54,557 nt of DNA from Patescibacteria group bacterium (GTDB lineage Bacteria > Patescibacteriota > Patescibacteriia > Patescibacteriales > UBA12465), in the NCBI GenBank assembly GCA_022710685.1, contig JAKLGM010000004.1:1-54557 (forward strand). Direction: 5' to 3'. The notes beneath the pieces were generated by a model. The model was not told the DNA's origin, ran no database searches, and was given only the letters and a program-made list of their open reading frames with translations. The translations under genes were made by a program, and so were the position numbers. Below, piece by piece: positions 1 through 9,274 of this stretch. Each line of letters opens with the position of its first letter. Within the stretch, counting starts at the first letter, position 1.

Positions 1-134
1 CTATCAGCGCTGATAATCTCGCCAGAAAAAATATCGGCTAGCTTGACGCCCAGTCCAGTCTTGCCGCTGGAGGTGCAGCCTAAAAGAACGACGACTTTAG
101 GCTTATTATCTTTGGTATTTTTTATCTTATTCAT
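1..134 (-). CDS. miaA: tRNA dimethylallyltransferase MiaA, N-terminal part (cut by window edge)
   Basis: Only the first ~44 codons lie in the window; the gene continues beyond position 1. MiaA transfers a dimethylallyl group to N6 of A37 in tRNAs reading UNN codons. After a short basic leader the translation shows a hydrophobic strand, then a P-loop (GCTSSGKT, residues ~19-26) and the family signature GEIISAD, which is diagnostic of MiaA (usually GPTASGKT...GEIISADS). The ATG at 134-132 overlaps the end of miaB by 8 bp, implying translational coupling. The Cys-Thr in place of the usual Pro-Thr of the P-loop is a mild deviation. The family is clear despite the short piece; pairing with miaB, the next enzyme in the pathway, supports it. 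Confidence 0.85.
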   Translation of the reverse strand, partial: MNKIKNTKDNKPKVVVLLGCTSSGKTGLGVKLADIFSGEIISAD

Positions 135-1437
135 ATTGGGCTACAATTTTTCCGCTTAAAGCGAAATCTCTGACTTTATCAATCTTAACCAAGGCAAAAC
201 AGCCGACCAGGTCACCGCCAGTAGCACCAGAGATCTGGACCGTCTTGTAGCTGCGAGTCTTGCCATACCATTCTCCTTGTCGATTCTTGCCCTCCACCAG
301 AACCGCAACTACCTTATTTTTATAATATTTATTATTAGCCAGCGCGGTTTGCTGCAATACCTGGTCTAATATCTTTTCCCGTCGTTTTTTTTCTAAGCGC
401 GTAACATCATCCTTCATTTGATAAGAGACCGTGCCATAGCGTGGGCTATATTGGGAAATATAGGCCATATCGAACTTGATAGTTTTAAAAAGCTTCACGG
501 TATTTTTGAATTGAGCCTCTGTTTCTCCCGGAAAGCCGACGATAACGTCAGTGGTAATAGCCAAAGGCAATTCCCGCTTATACTTCCGGCCGGACTCCCT
601 GATTTTTTTGACTAAATCCTGATAATGCTTAGCGCTATAGCGGCGATTCATAGCTTTTAATATCTGGTCATCGCCGGACTGAACAGCAAAATGGACATGC
701 TCGCAGACCTTGAATAAGCGGCCGATAGCCTTGATTAATTTCAAACTAATATCTTTCGGATGGCTGGAAGCGAAGCGAATCCAAAAATCACCCGGGATAT
801 CATTGATTTTTTCCAGTAAATCAGCAAAATCGCTGGCGCCGGAACGAAAACTGTTAACATTCTGAGCAATCAAGATAATCTCTTTGTAGCCGGATTGGAC
901 CAAGCCTTTTACCTCTTTGATAATCTCCCGCGCTGAGCGGTATTTTTCCCGTCCCCGAGCGTAAGGCACGACACAATAGGAGCAGAAATTATTACAGCCA
1001 TTCCCGATTGGCACATAAGCACTGAAGCTGGACTGATGCTTGGGCGGAACGCCAAAATAATCTTTCAATTCTTTTTCCTCTTTAGCCATAATCTGCGGTC
1101 GAACTTCTTTAATCCGGTCCATTAACTGGGGCATAGCGGTAATCGGCAACCAGATATCAACTTTACCGGGCAACCTTTTTTTGACATCAGGCCGTTCGCT
1201 CAAACAACCGGTGATAATCATGACCGATTTAGGATTCTTCTTCTTAATTCGGTTGACCAAGCCATAGACCCGGTCTTCGGCTGACTGGCGGATACCGCAG
1301 GTGGTAAGGATTACGACATCAGCAGCAAACTCATTCGCCGCCAAAACTAAACCCTGGCTCTCTAGGTAAGAAGCCAGGCGTTCGCTGTCAGAATAATTCA
1401 TCTGACAACCGATGATGATAATATAATAACTCGGCAT
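127..1437 (-). CDS. miaB: MiaB, tRNA-2-methylthio-N6-dimethylallyladenosine synthase (radical SAM)
   Basis: Converts i6A37 to ms2i6A37 on tRNA, acting on the product of the adjacent miaA. The 436-residue protein has the three methylthiotransferase parts in order: an N-terminal UPF0004 domain with cluster cysteines in GCQMN (res 10-14), TTCGIR and GCLSE; a radical SAM core with [17 protein letters not shown] (about res 148-164; the CxxxCxxC cluster); and a C-terminal TRAM-type domain. The GCQMN and QNVNS signatures favour MiaB over MtaB or RimO. Length is normal for the family. The stop overlaps the miaA start by 8 bp; the start ATG abuts the stop of the upstream glycosyltransferase with no gap, so the three genes form one operon. 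Confidence 0.93.
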   Translation of the reverse strand: MPSYYIIIIGCQMNYSDSERLASYLESQGLVLAANEFAADVVILTTCGIRQSAEDRVYGLVNRIKKKNPKSVMIITGCLSERPDVKKRLPGKVDIWLPITAMPQLMDRIKEVRPQIMAKEEKELKDYFGVPPKHQSSFSAYVPIGNGCNNFCSYCVVPYARGREKYRSAREIIKEVKGLVQSGYKEIILIAQNVNSFRSGASDFADLLEKINDIPGDFWIRFASSHPKDISLKLIKAIGRLFKVCEHVHFAVQSGDDQILKAMNRRYSAKHYQDLVKKIRESGRKYKRELPLAITTDVIVGFPGETEAQFKNTVKLFKTIKFDMAYISQYSPRYGTVSYQMKDDVTRLEKKRREKILDQVLQQTALANNKYYKNKVVAVLVEGKNRQGEWYGKTRSYKTVQISGATGGDLVGCFALVKIDKVRDFALSGKIVAQYE

Positions 1438-3144
1438 TTATTTAATCAAACTTAATTTATATAAAGCAAAATCTTTATTTAAAACTTTTACCAACTCCAA
1501 GGTCAAGCCAAAAGACGGCAATTTACGACTGCGCAGATATTCATAGTCAGCGTCGGTCAATTGGAAATTAAGATAATAGAGTGGAGCAACTTGAGCGAGA
1601 CGATAGTATAAATTATTCATACTCTCATCATTGAACAATCCAATCAAGACGCGGCGATCCGGCCACAAAACCTTGTCCTGATAACGCGTGATAACCACAG
1701 CGGCCGGCGGCGTCAACGCCATCACCTCTTGATAAAGCTGGCGGTCGACCTGATTGCTGTAGGTCACATTAACGAGCCCTTCCTCTGAACCGAAAAGGAC
1801 AAATATCAATGATTGAACCGCAATGGCTGAAACGACAATCAAGGCGGTAGCGCTACGCAATATACTCAGCCGTTTAGACAGAAATTTTCCCAAATTATCA
1901 ATAAAATAAGCGGCCAAAGGCATTAACCCCAAATAAAGCGGCAACCAATAGCGGGTATAAGAGTTGCCAATAGTCAGGCGCCGAGGATCGGGATTGTCGG
2001 TAAATTTCCAAGAGCCGTAATATAAAACCAGGATGATGGAAATTAATCCCCAGGCCAAAATATAGATTGCATATTTCTTCTTAAACTTTTTCCAATTAGC
2101 CACCAACCAGACAAAACCCAAGGCAGCGAGAGCCGTTAACGCCGGGAACATCTTAACTACATAATTTAAAAACATTGACCAAGATTGCTGCGGCTTAAAG
2201 CCAAAATAGAAGATAGTCTTTCCAACTTGCTTAGCTTTGTCTAACAAAACCAGATTAGATTCGCCCAAATTACCAATAGTAGACAAAGAGCTGTTAATTT
2301 CCGTATAGCCGCCGCGCAAGAACCCGCCATAGAGGGACTGGTTCCAGTAGGCCATAGGAAAGATGGCTAGAAAAAGGAACGCCACAAAAATTAATAGGCT
2401 AAAAATCCGCCAACGGCGCAAATAGCAAAGGGATAAAAATCCTAACAGCGGGGCCAACCATAATAATTCCGAAGTTCTGGTAATAATAGCCAGGCCGAAT
2501 AATGACCCAGCTAGGGCGGCCAGGACAAAATCTACTAAAGAAAATTTCAAGCTCCAGAAACTGACCTTGGCTTTTTTGCTGCCGCGCTCCCACAGAGAAA
2601 ACAAAAAATAAAGGGCCATTAATACCAACGAGACAAAAAGGATGTTGTGGAACATGGACCGCGCTGAATAATAAAGATAGACCGGGAAGCAAGCCAGGAG
2701 GCCAGCCGAAATCAGGGCGATCCGGCGGCTGGCAAATAATTTCTTAACTAAAAGATAAAAAAATATTATTCCCAGAGCGCCAAAGATAGGAGTGAAAAAA
2801 GGAATTACCGCTAGGCCAAAAACTTTGGCTAATGATCCGAAAATCAGGAAGATTCCAGGAAAGCTTACTGGCTTCAGCCAGCCCCAATCACTCCGAAAAC
2901 TGCGCGGATGGACGATATCATTAGCCGAGAGATTATATTTTTCAAAGACGCTTAACTCGCTCGTTTTAGCATATACTTTGGTAAAGAAGTAGTTAGCGGT
3001 CTCATCCGGCGAGGACCATTTGACGTAATCGGCCGATTGGTTAACAAGATTATAGGAGGAGCTTAAAAAAATAAAAATAATGGCTAATATTAACAAAAAA
3101 AGCCAAGTATAAGCGGAGTTAAAATTAAGCTTAAATCTCTTCAT
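1438..3144 (-). CDS. GT-C/GT39-like polytopic membrane glycosyltransferase
   Basis: A 568-residue protein with a first membrane segment at ~14-30, about ten more hydrophobic segments and a C-terminal extracytoplasmic tail of ~110 residues. An acidic Asp47-Glu48 pair (SSPDETANY) sits in the first outer loop, as in GT39/GT83 enzymes that take sugars from polyprenyl-phosphate donors and transfer them to surface acceptors. Acceptor and sugar are not predictable. First gene of the glycosyltransferase-miaB-miaA operon; its promoter (-35 TTGCCA, -10 TAAGAT, 17-bp spacer) ends only a few bases from the ATG. Divergent from another GT-C-like gene. Family assignment rests on topology and the acidic motif rather than overall identity. 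Confidence 0.7.
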   Translation of the reverse strand: MKRFKLNFNSAYTWLFLLILAIIFIFLSSSYNLVNQSADYVKWSSPDETANYFFTKVYAKTSELSVFEKYNLSANDIVHPRSFRSDWGWLKPVSFPGIFLIFGSLAKVFGLAVIPFFTPIFGALGIIFFYLLVKKLFASRRIALISAGLLACFPVYLYYSARSMFHNILFVSLVLMALYFLFSLWERGSKKAKVSFWSLKFSLVDFVLAALAGSLFGLAIITRTSELLWLAPLLGFLSLCYLRRWRIFSLLIFVAFLFLAIFPMAYWNQSLYGGFLRGGYTEINSSLSTIGNLGESNLVLLDKAKQVGKTIFYFGFKPQQSWSMFLNYVVKMFPALTALAALGFVWLVANWKKFKKKYAIYILAWGLISIILVLYYGSWKFTDNPDPRRLTIGNSYTRYWLPLYLGLMPLAAYFIDNLGKFLSKRLSILRSATALIVVSAIAVQSLIFVLFGSEEGLVNVTYSNQVDRQLYQEVMALTPPAAVVITRYQDKVLWPDRRVLIGLFNDESMNNLYYRLAQVAPLYYLNFQLTDADYEYLRSRKLPSFGLTLELVKVLNKDFALYKLSLIK

Positions 3145-3154
3145 AATTACTCTT

Positions 3155-3183
3155 ATCTTAGCAATACCTGTTTATTTTGGCAA
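3155..3183 (-). promoter_or_regulatory. Promoter of the glycosyltransferase-miaB-miaA operon
   Basis: Read on the minus strand: TTGCCA (3183-3178), 17-bp spacer, TAAGAT (3160-3155) preceded by TGC, i.e. an extended -10. Predicted transcription start is ~4 bases before the ATG at 3144, giving a nearly leaderless mRNA. Confidence 0.6.
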
Positions 3184-3190
3184 TGTTTTC

Positions 3191-3199
3191 TGATATGAT
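3191..3199 (+). promoter_or_regulatory. Extended -10 promoter of the 642-residue membrane protein
   Basis: TGATATGAT matches the extended -10 consensus TGnTATAAT with one change. It ends 7 bp before the ATG at 3206, so the predicted start of transcription coincides with the start codon (leaderless mRNA). A -35 is weak. Lies back-to-back with the minus-strand promoter at 3155-3183. Confidence 0.5.
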
Positions 3200-3205
3200 G
3201 GAGAT

Positions 3206-5134
3206 ATGACAAAATATCTAAAAAATCACCCTCTAGAATCTATTTTATGGCTAATTTCAGCCCTAATTATAGCTTCCGGCAGTATCTACAAGCTTTATTC
3301 CCTGAATCTGGTTGGAATTATCGTTTCCCTGCTCCTCGCCTTAATATTGTGGGTATTTTTTATTAAGATAATAGCTAAAAAGGAAGAAGATATTGCGACA
3401 GAAAATAAGATAAAAGAACCATTAAAGCTTCCGACCATTATTCTAACAATAATTTATATCCTGCTTTCTCTGGCCGCTTTCTATGTCTTATATCGCCATC
3501 GCTCCGGCTCGGCCCTAGTTTCCCCCTGGACGGTGACACCAGATTATTTTTTTCTCATCTATTTTGTCTTGACCGGGATATTATTATTGCTAATTAAACT
3601 CAAAAAAAATAACCCCTGGAATCAAGCATTAATTCTGGCGCTATTCTCTCTCCACTACCTACTATCTTTTTCAATTGCTGTTTTAATTTATCGTATTGGC
3701 TATGGCTATGATCCTTTTGTCCATCAATCAACCATGGACCTGATTGACCGGCAAGGCAGCGTTACACCCAAACCATTCTATTATCTCGGTTATTACGGAC
3801 TCTTAACTGTCATCCACAAAATTACCAGCCTCAGCTTGGTCTGGCTGGATAAATTAGTGGTGCCGGTGCTAGCGGCCGCTTTTTTGCCGCTAGCCTTTTT
3901 CCGGTTAGGCCAAAAATATTGGCCGGAAAAAAACAATAGTCTGACTCTGCTCCTCCTGCTCCTAATGATCCCTTTTAGCCTATTTATCCTCAGCACGCCC
4001 CAAAACCTAGCCTGGCTTTTCTTGCTCCTTAGCATTTGTTTCGGATTGATTAATTTCCGCACTGGCTTGATATTGGCTTTAGCTACTTTAGCTCTCCACC
4101 CCTTAGCTGGAATACCAGCCTTGATCCTGGCGTCAAGCTTTGCCCTTAGCCATTATCAGAAAAAAATAAAAGCTGTCTGGCTAAAACTACTAAACCTAAC
4201 GCTCTTTCTCGGCGCCAGCCTGGCTTTGCCAATCGCTTTTTTGGCCTCAGGCCAAGCTAAGCTTAACTGGAGCCTATCTAATTACCAGTCCTTTTTACTG
4301 GCTCTTTGCCCCTCATTGAGCTTGCCGGGTAAAGAAAGTTGGATTTTGAACCTAGCTTATTTCTACGGTAATAACATCCATCTGATCATTATTATTCTAG
4401 TTATTTTCGGCTGCCGCCAGCTTTACAAAAAACACCACGGCAACAGTCAGCTAGCCAAACCATTATTTTTGGCCGTAGCCCTCGTCTTTTCCTACCTGTT
4501 CTTGTCCCAACTGTCTTTTAATTTAATATCCTATGAACAAAATGACTTTGCCGAGCGCCTATTGCTAGCGGCTATAATTTTACTCTTGCCGTTAATGGCC
4601 TTGGGGCTGGCAGAGTTAAATAACCGGATACAAAAGCAAGACCGACCGTACCGCCTGATTATAACTCTGGCTCTGCTCCTGACTATCACTGCTTCGCTAT
4701 ATTTTTCCTACCCCCGCCAGGATAACTATCATAGTGACAAAGCTTACGCTGTCAGCCAAAGCGATTTAGAGGCGGTCGAATGGATCGAAAAGCAAACCAC
4801 TAACCCTTATATCGTTTTAGCCAACCAACAAACCAGCGCTATGGCCCTCCGGCAATTCGGCTTTGGCCGTTACTATGGCGGCCAGTACTTCTACCCGATT
4901 CCGACTTCCAGCCCGCTCTACCAATATTTTCTAGATATGGTCTATCAGAAAGCTGACCGCGCCACCATGGAAAAAGCTATGGACCTAACCCAAGTAGACG
5001 AGGCCTATTTCATCCTCCCCAAATATTGGTGGGCCTTCCCTAAAGTCCTAGCTGAAGCCAAGCTTTCAGCTGATTCTTGGGAAAAAATCGGCTCTGGCCA
5101 ACTCTATGTCTTCAAGTACTCCAGAAGACCTTGA
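3206..5134 (+). CDS. Polytopic membrane protein, GT-C-like glycosyltransferase candidate
   Basis: A 642-residue protein with about 13 hydrophobic segments and a C-terminal soluble part (~from residue 510). After an N-terminal membrane bundle a loop carries GYGYDPFVHQ (Asp169 and His173), resembling the acidic first-loop motifs of GT-C enzymes such as STT3 and PMT relatives; the soluble tail begins with AVEWIEKQT, a pattern seen after the last membrane helix in many such proteins. Likely role: transfer of a lipid-linked sugar on the outer face of the membrane; donor and acceptor are unknown. It is transcribed divergently from another GT-C gene. A plain polymer-export or unknown membrane protein is the alternative. 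Confidence 0.55.
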   Translation: MTKYLKNHPLESILWLISALIIASGSIYKLYSLNLVGIIVSLLLALILWVFFIKIIAKKEEDIATENKIKEPLKLPTIILTIIYILLSLAAFYVLYRHRSGSALVSPWTVTPDYFFLIYFVLTGILLLLIKLKKNNPWNQALILALFSLHYLLSFSIAVLIYRIGYGYDPFVHQSTMDLIDRQGSVTPKPFYYLGYYGLLTVIHKITSLSLVWLDKLVVPVLAAAFLPLAFFRLGQKYWPEKNNSLTLLLLLLMIPFSLFILSTPQNLAWLFLLLSICFGLINFRTGLILALATLALHPLAGIPALILASSFALSHYQKKIKAVWLKLLNLTLFLGASLALPIAFLASGQAKLNWSLSNYQSFLLALCPSLSLPGKESWILNLAYFYGNNIHLIIIILVIFGCRQLYKKHHGNSQLAKPLFLAVALVFSYLFLSQLSFNLISYEQNDFAERLLLAAIILLLPLMALGLAELNNRIQKQDRPYRLIITLALLLTITASLYFSYPRQDNYHSDKAYAVSQSDLEAVEWIEKQTTNPYIVLANQQTSAMALRQFGFGRYYGGQYFYPIPTSSPLYQYFLDMVYQKADRATMEKAMDLTQVDEAYFILPKYWWAFPKVLAEAKLSADSWEKIGSGQLYVFKYSRRP

Positions 5135-5159
5135 CCAATAACTATTTTACGTATATAAT
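5131..5159 (+). promoter_or_regulatory. Strong sigma70-like promoter of the 70-residue protein
   Basis: TTGACC at 5131-5136, exactly 17 bp, then a perfect TATAAT at 5154-5159. The -35 overlaps the stop codon of the upstream gene. Predicted start near 5166 leaves a ~40-base leader without a Shine-Dalgarno sequence. Confidence 0.75.
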
Positions 5160-5206
5160 ATGAGCCTGTCCTTTTCAATATTCACTAACCCTAAATCCCA
5201 AGTCTA

Positions 5207-5419
5207 ATGATTGTCGCTTTGAATGAAAGAAACCAGTTGGTAGAAGTGCTTGACGCTTCCAGAGAGAAACAAGAAGCTGTAGTAAGAGAAATCGTCTTAA
5301 AAGAAGGCAAAATCGACTACACGGCCCAAACCGTGAAAGAAAATGTGCCACTAAACAGCCTAAAAGACGTTTCAGCTTCTCTGAGCGCCCAGGCCGCCAT
5401 TAACTACCATCTGCAGTAA
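5207..5419 (+). CDS. Small soluble protein of unknown function (70 aa)
   Basis: I do not recognise this protein. It has no signal peptide or membrane segment, is rich in Glu, Lys and Val, and reads as a beta strand (MIVALNERNQ), a helix (REKQEAVVREIVLKEG), further strands and a Ser/Ala-rich tail. It is its own transcription unit: a near-consensus promoter 48 bases upstream of the ATG and a strong hairpin terminator 15 bases after the stop. Such a dedicated promoter-terminator unit argues that the short frame is a real and probably well-expressed gene. No function is proposed. Confidence 0.65.
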   Translation: MIVALNERNQLVEVLDASREKQEAVVREIVLKEGKIDYTAQTVKENVPLNSLKDVSASLSAQAAINYHLQ

Positions 5420-5433
5420 AAGCCCCCAAAAAC

Positions 5434-5465
5434 AAAAAGACCCGAGAGCAATCCGGGTCTTTTTT
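5434..5465. terminator. Bidirectional intrinsic terminator
   Basis: Perfect inverted repeat AAAAAGACCCG (5434-5444) / CGGGTCTTTTT (5454-5464) with a 9-base loop. It has a T-tract on both strands and lies between two convergent genes (5207-5419 + and 5479-7923 -), so it probably serves both. Confidence 0.85.
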
Positions 5466-5478
5466 CTATTTATTGTTT

Positions 5479-7923
5479 CTATTTTTTCTCCCAATAGTTG
5501 AAAATCGGCCCAACTGTCAGGGCCAAGTCATTGCCCCGTTTTTGAATCAGAAGCAAGAGTTTGACATCGGTCAAGTCCTCCATTATCGTCCGACCGCCCT
5601 GGCCGCTCAAACGGAAGAACTTTGTGCTATTTTCATCAACTTTGAATTCTTTAATCATCTTATCAATAAATTGGATGTCTTCGCCGCTCAGCTGTTCTGA
5701 TTTTAGTTCCCGTTCCATCATCTTCTTGAGAGCCTGCAGCCTATAATCCAAATCATTCAGACTGACCGAAACTTGGTTGACATCCCGATCTAAGCGCAAA
5801 GCCTTAAACATTTCCCGCACCATATTATTGTTAGCGATCAACTCGTTAATCAGCGGGATATTAGGCTCAACGTAATTATAATCCATGAACTTAGAACCGC
5901 CGGTCAAATTTTCCGGCTGGCTATATTTCTGATATAAGCCGAATTTGTCAGCCGGCAACTGTAAGTTAGCCCAAGTCGCTAAAGCCCGATTAGTTTCCTT
6001 CCCTGTCCAAGCGGAATTACGGCTATAGACCGGCTTATAATTCTCAGGATTTTCCAAGGATGATTTTAGGGTTTTGAGAGTCGCCCAATAATTATTATTA
6101 TACCAAGTCTTGTTCAAGGCAGCGACCCGGTCTCGCAGCGCCTTTATTTGGTCACCATAGCGCTGATAGTTGGTATTCTCCACAAAGTAAGAATTTTGGG
6201 CCGGAATCTGATATATTAAATTGATAATATCCAAAGCAAAGCCGATACAGCGCTGCCAGACGCCACCTAAGCGGCAAGCCGTGGTATTGCTGGTTTTAGG
6301 AGCGCCGCTACCCTTATAAGTAGAAACGGCCGGGGCGCTGAGTTGAGAAAAGACATAATCATTGGGCCAATAAAATTCTGCTAGCATCTTTACTCCCAAC
6401 TTCTCCTTGTTCTTGGGATCCTTCTTGTCTAAAGCGCCATAAGCATCCAAAAATTCCAATCCGGCTATTTTGCTTTGCAGTTTAGAAAAATTATCAGGAG
6501 CCTGGGGGTTCTCTACCCCAAAAACCTCTTCCACCTTATAACCCGCGCCGAATAATTCATTCAAGGCATCACGATAGTTAACCAAGGTCACATCATCCCG
6601 CAAGCCCTTGAAGAAGGTCAACACCTTATAAATCCGGGCCCATTGATTCTTGATAACGTTGTCGTTAAAAACATCCTGAGAAATATAAGCCGCAGCAACG
6701 GCCTGAATGCGCCAATCTTCCACGTCCAAAGAACAGGCCGGACAATCAGCATTCTTGTAGTACAAAGGGAAAACAGTATTAAGCCAACGAGTAGCTAGAT
6801 AAAAATTATTTAACTTAGCATTGGTGCGATATTCTTCCGGCACCACGAATTCTTTGTAGTCACGATTATAGAGCATGACCGGGGACTTCAAGACAGCCTT
6901 ATGCTCTCTAATCTGCTGCACTTCTTTTAAAACATCAACTTTCAAGTATTGCGGTAAGTTAAAGGCAAAATCTTCCGACTCCTGTAAGGTGAACTTGCTC
7001 TTGTCACTTAAATCATTCTTGGTGTTTATCTGCCCCTCAGCCGGTTTCAAAATCTCAATCGCGGTAGCAAAATAAGCCATTTCCAAACGAGCGCCTTCCA
7101 AAACAGTGTCATTTACATCTCCAATTTGAGCTAAACGGTCATTATAGCGGGCCTTGGCCGTATCAAATAAATTATTGGAAATATCCCACAAATTACCATA
7201 AAAGACGTTTTCTTCCACATCCTTAAAGGTCTTTTTCATGGTATTCTGATAATTATAGGTGATAAAATCGGCAGTAACCAGCGTCGGAATCTGCTTGCGG
7301 CTTAAGGTATCATAAACGCTATAGAAATTATTCAGCTTCTTGGCATCAGGATTCTTGGGATCATTAGAGAACGGATTACTAATAATGGCAAACCCATTAT
7401 TATTCAGATCGCCCAAGACCTTGTCCAAGCTCAACTTTCGGGCAATATCATAATAGTTAATAACATCGGCCTTGGTGTTAAGGGGCAAAGAATAATCATC
7501 AATCTTGACCTCCATGGAACTATCAAGCGCTTGATAGAAATCGGAAAAACTTAAATATTCTACTTCCTGGCTCAAATCCGTCGAAGAAGCTTGATTCAAT
7601 CCGGCATTCTCATTGCCCGGCAAATTGGCCGTTAACTTCGCTTGTTCTAATTCAGCCGCCAATCTTTCCGCGTCGGTCATGCCGGTAGAAGTAGCCGCTG
7701 GAGCCGGCGATTTTTTAACATATTTTTGAAATAGCCAAAAACCGCCGAATCCAATTCCACCTAAAATAATAATAATGACTAGCATGCCGACAATTTTTTT
7801 GACCATCTCCGGCGACTCAGAGCTAAAGTCTTCGGCGGCGGCGGTAAAATTCGGACTCGGAGCCGGCACGGGCGCCGTGGAAGTCGGGGCTGAACTTTTT
7901 TCCGCTTCTACTTTTTCAAACAT
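5479..7923 (-). CDS. Membrane-anchored DUF3160-like protein
   Basis: An 814-residue protein: Pro/Ala/Ser-rich cytoplasmic N-terminus (1-38), one membrane helix (~43-66), a low-complexity linker, then a large mostly helical outer domain. The segment around IPTLVTADFITYNYQNTMKK (res ~220) resembles the signature of DUF3160, in which a conserved 'TSD...HxY' type segment occurs; biochemical function of that family is unknown. Two cysteine pairs (around residues 395 and 560) could form disulfides outside the cell. Third gene of an operon with a nucleotidyltransferase and mltG (12-bp gap), which places it with cell-envelope genes. The DUF3160 assignment is from pattern memory and needs a profile search; the topology is clear. 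Confidence 0.6.
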   Translation of the reverse strand: MFEKVEAEKSSAPTSTAPVPAPSPNFTAAAEDFSSESPEMVKKIVGMLVIIIILGGIGFGGFWLFQKYVKKSPAPAATSTGMTDAERLAAELEQAKLTANLPGNENAGLNQASSTDLSQEVEYLSFSDFYQALDSSMEVKIDDYSLPLNTKADVINYYDIARKLSLDKVLGDLNNNGFAIISNPFSNDPKNPDAKKLNNFYSVYDTLSRKQIPTLVTADFITYNYQNTMKKTFKDVEENVFYGNLWDISNNLFDTAKARYNDRLAQIGDVNDTVLEGARLEMAYFATAIEILKPAEGQINTKNDLSDKSKFTLQESEDFAFNLPQYLKVDVLKEVQQIREHKAVLKSPVMLYNRDYKEFVVPEEYRTNAKLNNFYLATRWLNTVFPLYYKNADCPACSLDVEDWRIQAVAAAYISQDVFNDNVIKNQWARIYKVLTFFKGLRDDVTLVNYRDALNELFGAGYKVEEVFGVENPQAPDNFSKLQSKIAGLEFLDAYGALDKKDPKNKEKLGVKMLAEFYWPNDYVFSQLSAPAVSTYKGSGAPKTSNTTACRLGGVWQRCIGFALDIINLIYQIPAQNSYFVENTNYQRYGDQIKALRDRVAALNKTWYNNNYWATLKTLKSSLENPENYKPVYSRNSAWTGKETNRALATWANLQLPADKFGLYQKYSQPENLTGGSKFMDYNYVEPNIPLINELIANNNMVREMFKALRLDRDVNQVSVSLNDLDYRLQALKKMMERELKSEQLSGEDIQFIDKMIKEFKVDENSTKFFRLSGQGGRTIMEDLTDVKLLLLIQKRGNDLALTVGPIFNYWEKK

Positions 7924-7935
7924 ATGATTATTTTT

Positions 7936-8748
7936 TTATTCTAAATATTTTTGCTTATTTTTTGTATGCTCCTCATAGGTTTTACTGAAGACGGTAGCGC
8001 CGGTATCGGGCCGGGAAAGAAAATAATTATAATCCGTATAAGTCGGATAAATAGTAGCGGTTAGGGCGTTGAGGCCGGGGTTAGCAATCGGACCCGGGGG
8101 CAAGTCACGATGCAAGTAGGTATTGTAAGGGGAGTCAATGCGAGTGTCTTCATAGCTATATTGAGCCTTATTTTCCCCTAAAATATAGGCTAAAGTGGCG
8201 CAAGACTCTAGGGCTTGGCCATTTTTGATCCGATCCCAAAAAATGCCAGCAACTATCTTCATGTCAGCTACGCTGGTCACCTCTTTTTCTACGATTGAAG
8301 CCATAGTCACTATCTGGGGTAAGGTCTTTTTCTGTCGCTGGATTTCTTTGAGCATCTCCGGTGTCAACTTAGAATCAAAATTACTCAACATTTTACGCGT
8401 AATTTCCTCAGCCGTACTGGAAGCAAAGATCCGATAGGTGTCAGGGAATAAATAACCCTCCAAGCTGGCTCGAGCCGGAGCATCGGTCAGGAAAGCATAA
8501 TCATCGCGCCAATCACCAACCTTGTAATCGGATAATTTTTGATCTAATTTCAAGCCCTGCTCTTTCAAATAATTATCAATCTGCTTGTTATTCCAACCTT
8601 CAATTACCGTGATGGTCTTTTCCACCGGAGCTGCAACTTGAGCCCTGGATTTAGCCTGCTGTCGTGGCTGATAGACGTTCTTGTAATAAGCGACGACCAG
8701 GATAATTATAATTAGAAAGACGAGCAAGCGTCGGACTACTTTGAACAT
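7936..8748 (-). CDS. mltG: Endolytic murein transglycosylase MltG (YceG-like)
   Basis: Cleaves nascent glycan strands at the membrane, probably setting strand length. The 270-residue protein has a membrane helix (~7-22), a LysM-like subdomain (res ~45-90) and the catalytic YceG domain: LEGYLFPDTY (96-105), catalytic Glu154 within ASIVEKE, and SPYNTY...LPPGPIANPG (206-225). It is shorter than the ~340 residues of E. coli MltG, mainly in linker regions. In the stretch normally reading DPTVIYG it has CATLAYILG, so one conserved acidic position is a cysteine. The start overlaps the end of the upstream nucleotidyltransferase by 13 bp, indicating coupling. Confidence 0.9.
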   Translation of the reverse strand: MFKVVRRLLVFLIIIILVVAYYKNVYQPRQQAKSRAQVAAPVEKTITVIEGWNNKQIDNYLKEQGLKLDQKLSDYKVGDWRDDYAFLTDAPARASLEGYLFPDTYRIFASSTAEEITRKMLSNFDSKLTPEMLKEIQRQKKTLPQIVTMASIVEKEVTSVADMKIVAGIFWDRIKNGQALESCATLAYILGENKAQYSYEDTRIDSPYNTYLHRDLPPGPIANPGLNALTATIYPTYTDYNYFLSRPDTGATVFSKTYEEHTKNKQKYLE

Positions 8749-9203
8749 AGTTTTTTCTTTTTTAGGGCCGCCTCAGCGATTAATTTGGAGCTAGCTCTAA
8801 TCTTGCGACCTAAACCGTCAACCATCTGGATGCCCAACTTTTGGCAGATACCGAATTCCGGCACATCATTCAAGCTCTTGCGATCGCCGCCGTTAGCGAA
8901 AACATCGGGTCTGACCTTAGCTAATGACTTACAAACCGTCTTGTCTTTATCAACCGACAAAACCACCTTATCAACCCAACGCAAAGCAGCCACGATTTTC
9001 ATCCGATCCGCTTGACTCATAAAAGGCACCGAACCCTTCAGTTTGACCTGAGCGTCATTATTGACTATCGCCACTAACTTGTCGCCCAGCTTCTTGGCCC
9101 GCTCCATCATCTCTAAATGACCGACATGGAGGGGATTGAAATAACCGGAAACCGCCACAACTTTAGGCTTCTTTTTGGCTGATTTATTAATAACTTTATT
9201 CAT
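8736..9203 (-). CDS. HxGH-type nucleotidyltransferase (cytidylyltransferase-like)
   Basis: A 155-residue single-domain protein of the nucleotidylyl-transferase superfamily, which activates a phosphorylated alcohol or sugar with CTP or ATP. The ATP/CTP-binding motif HVGH (26-29, in GYFNPLHVGH) and a late RASSKLI segment in the position of the ISSTxI motif are visible. Closest resemblances are glycerol-3-phosphate cytidylyltransferase and the C-terminal half of HldE; the substrate cannot be decided. The GGDRKS segment (~105-110) is typical of the RfaE/HldE side. First gene of an operon with mltG, so a cell-envelope precursor is a reasonable guess. Confidence 0.75.
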   Translation of the reverse strand: MNKVINKSAKKKPKVVAVSGYFNPLHVGHLEMMERAKKLGDKLVAIVNNDAQVKLKGSVPFMSQADRMKIVAALRWVDKVVLSVDKDKTVCKSLAKVRPDVFANGGDRKSLNDVPEFGICQKLGIQMVDGLGRKIRASSKLIAEAALKKKKLCSK

Positions 9204-9240
9204 AAATACTAATGATTAATTATATTATAACGATATTCTA

Positions 9241-9249
9241 ATTATAACA
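9241..9249 (-). promoter_or_regulatory. Extended -10 promoter of nucleotidyltransferase-mltG operon
   Basis: Minus-strand TGTTATAAT is a perfect extended -10 (TGnTATAAT). It leaves a ~30-base AT-rich leader before the ATG at 9203. No good -35 is seen. Confidence 0.6.
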
Positions 9250-9274
9250 TTTTTACCCGATTATGACTATAAAT

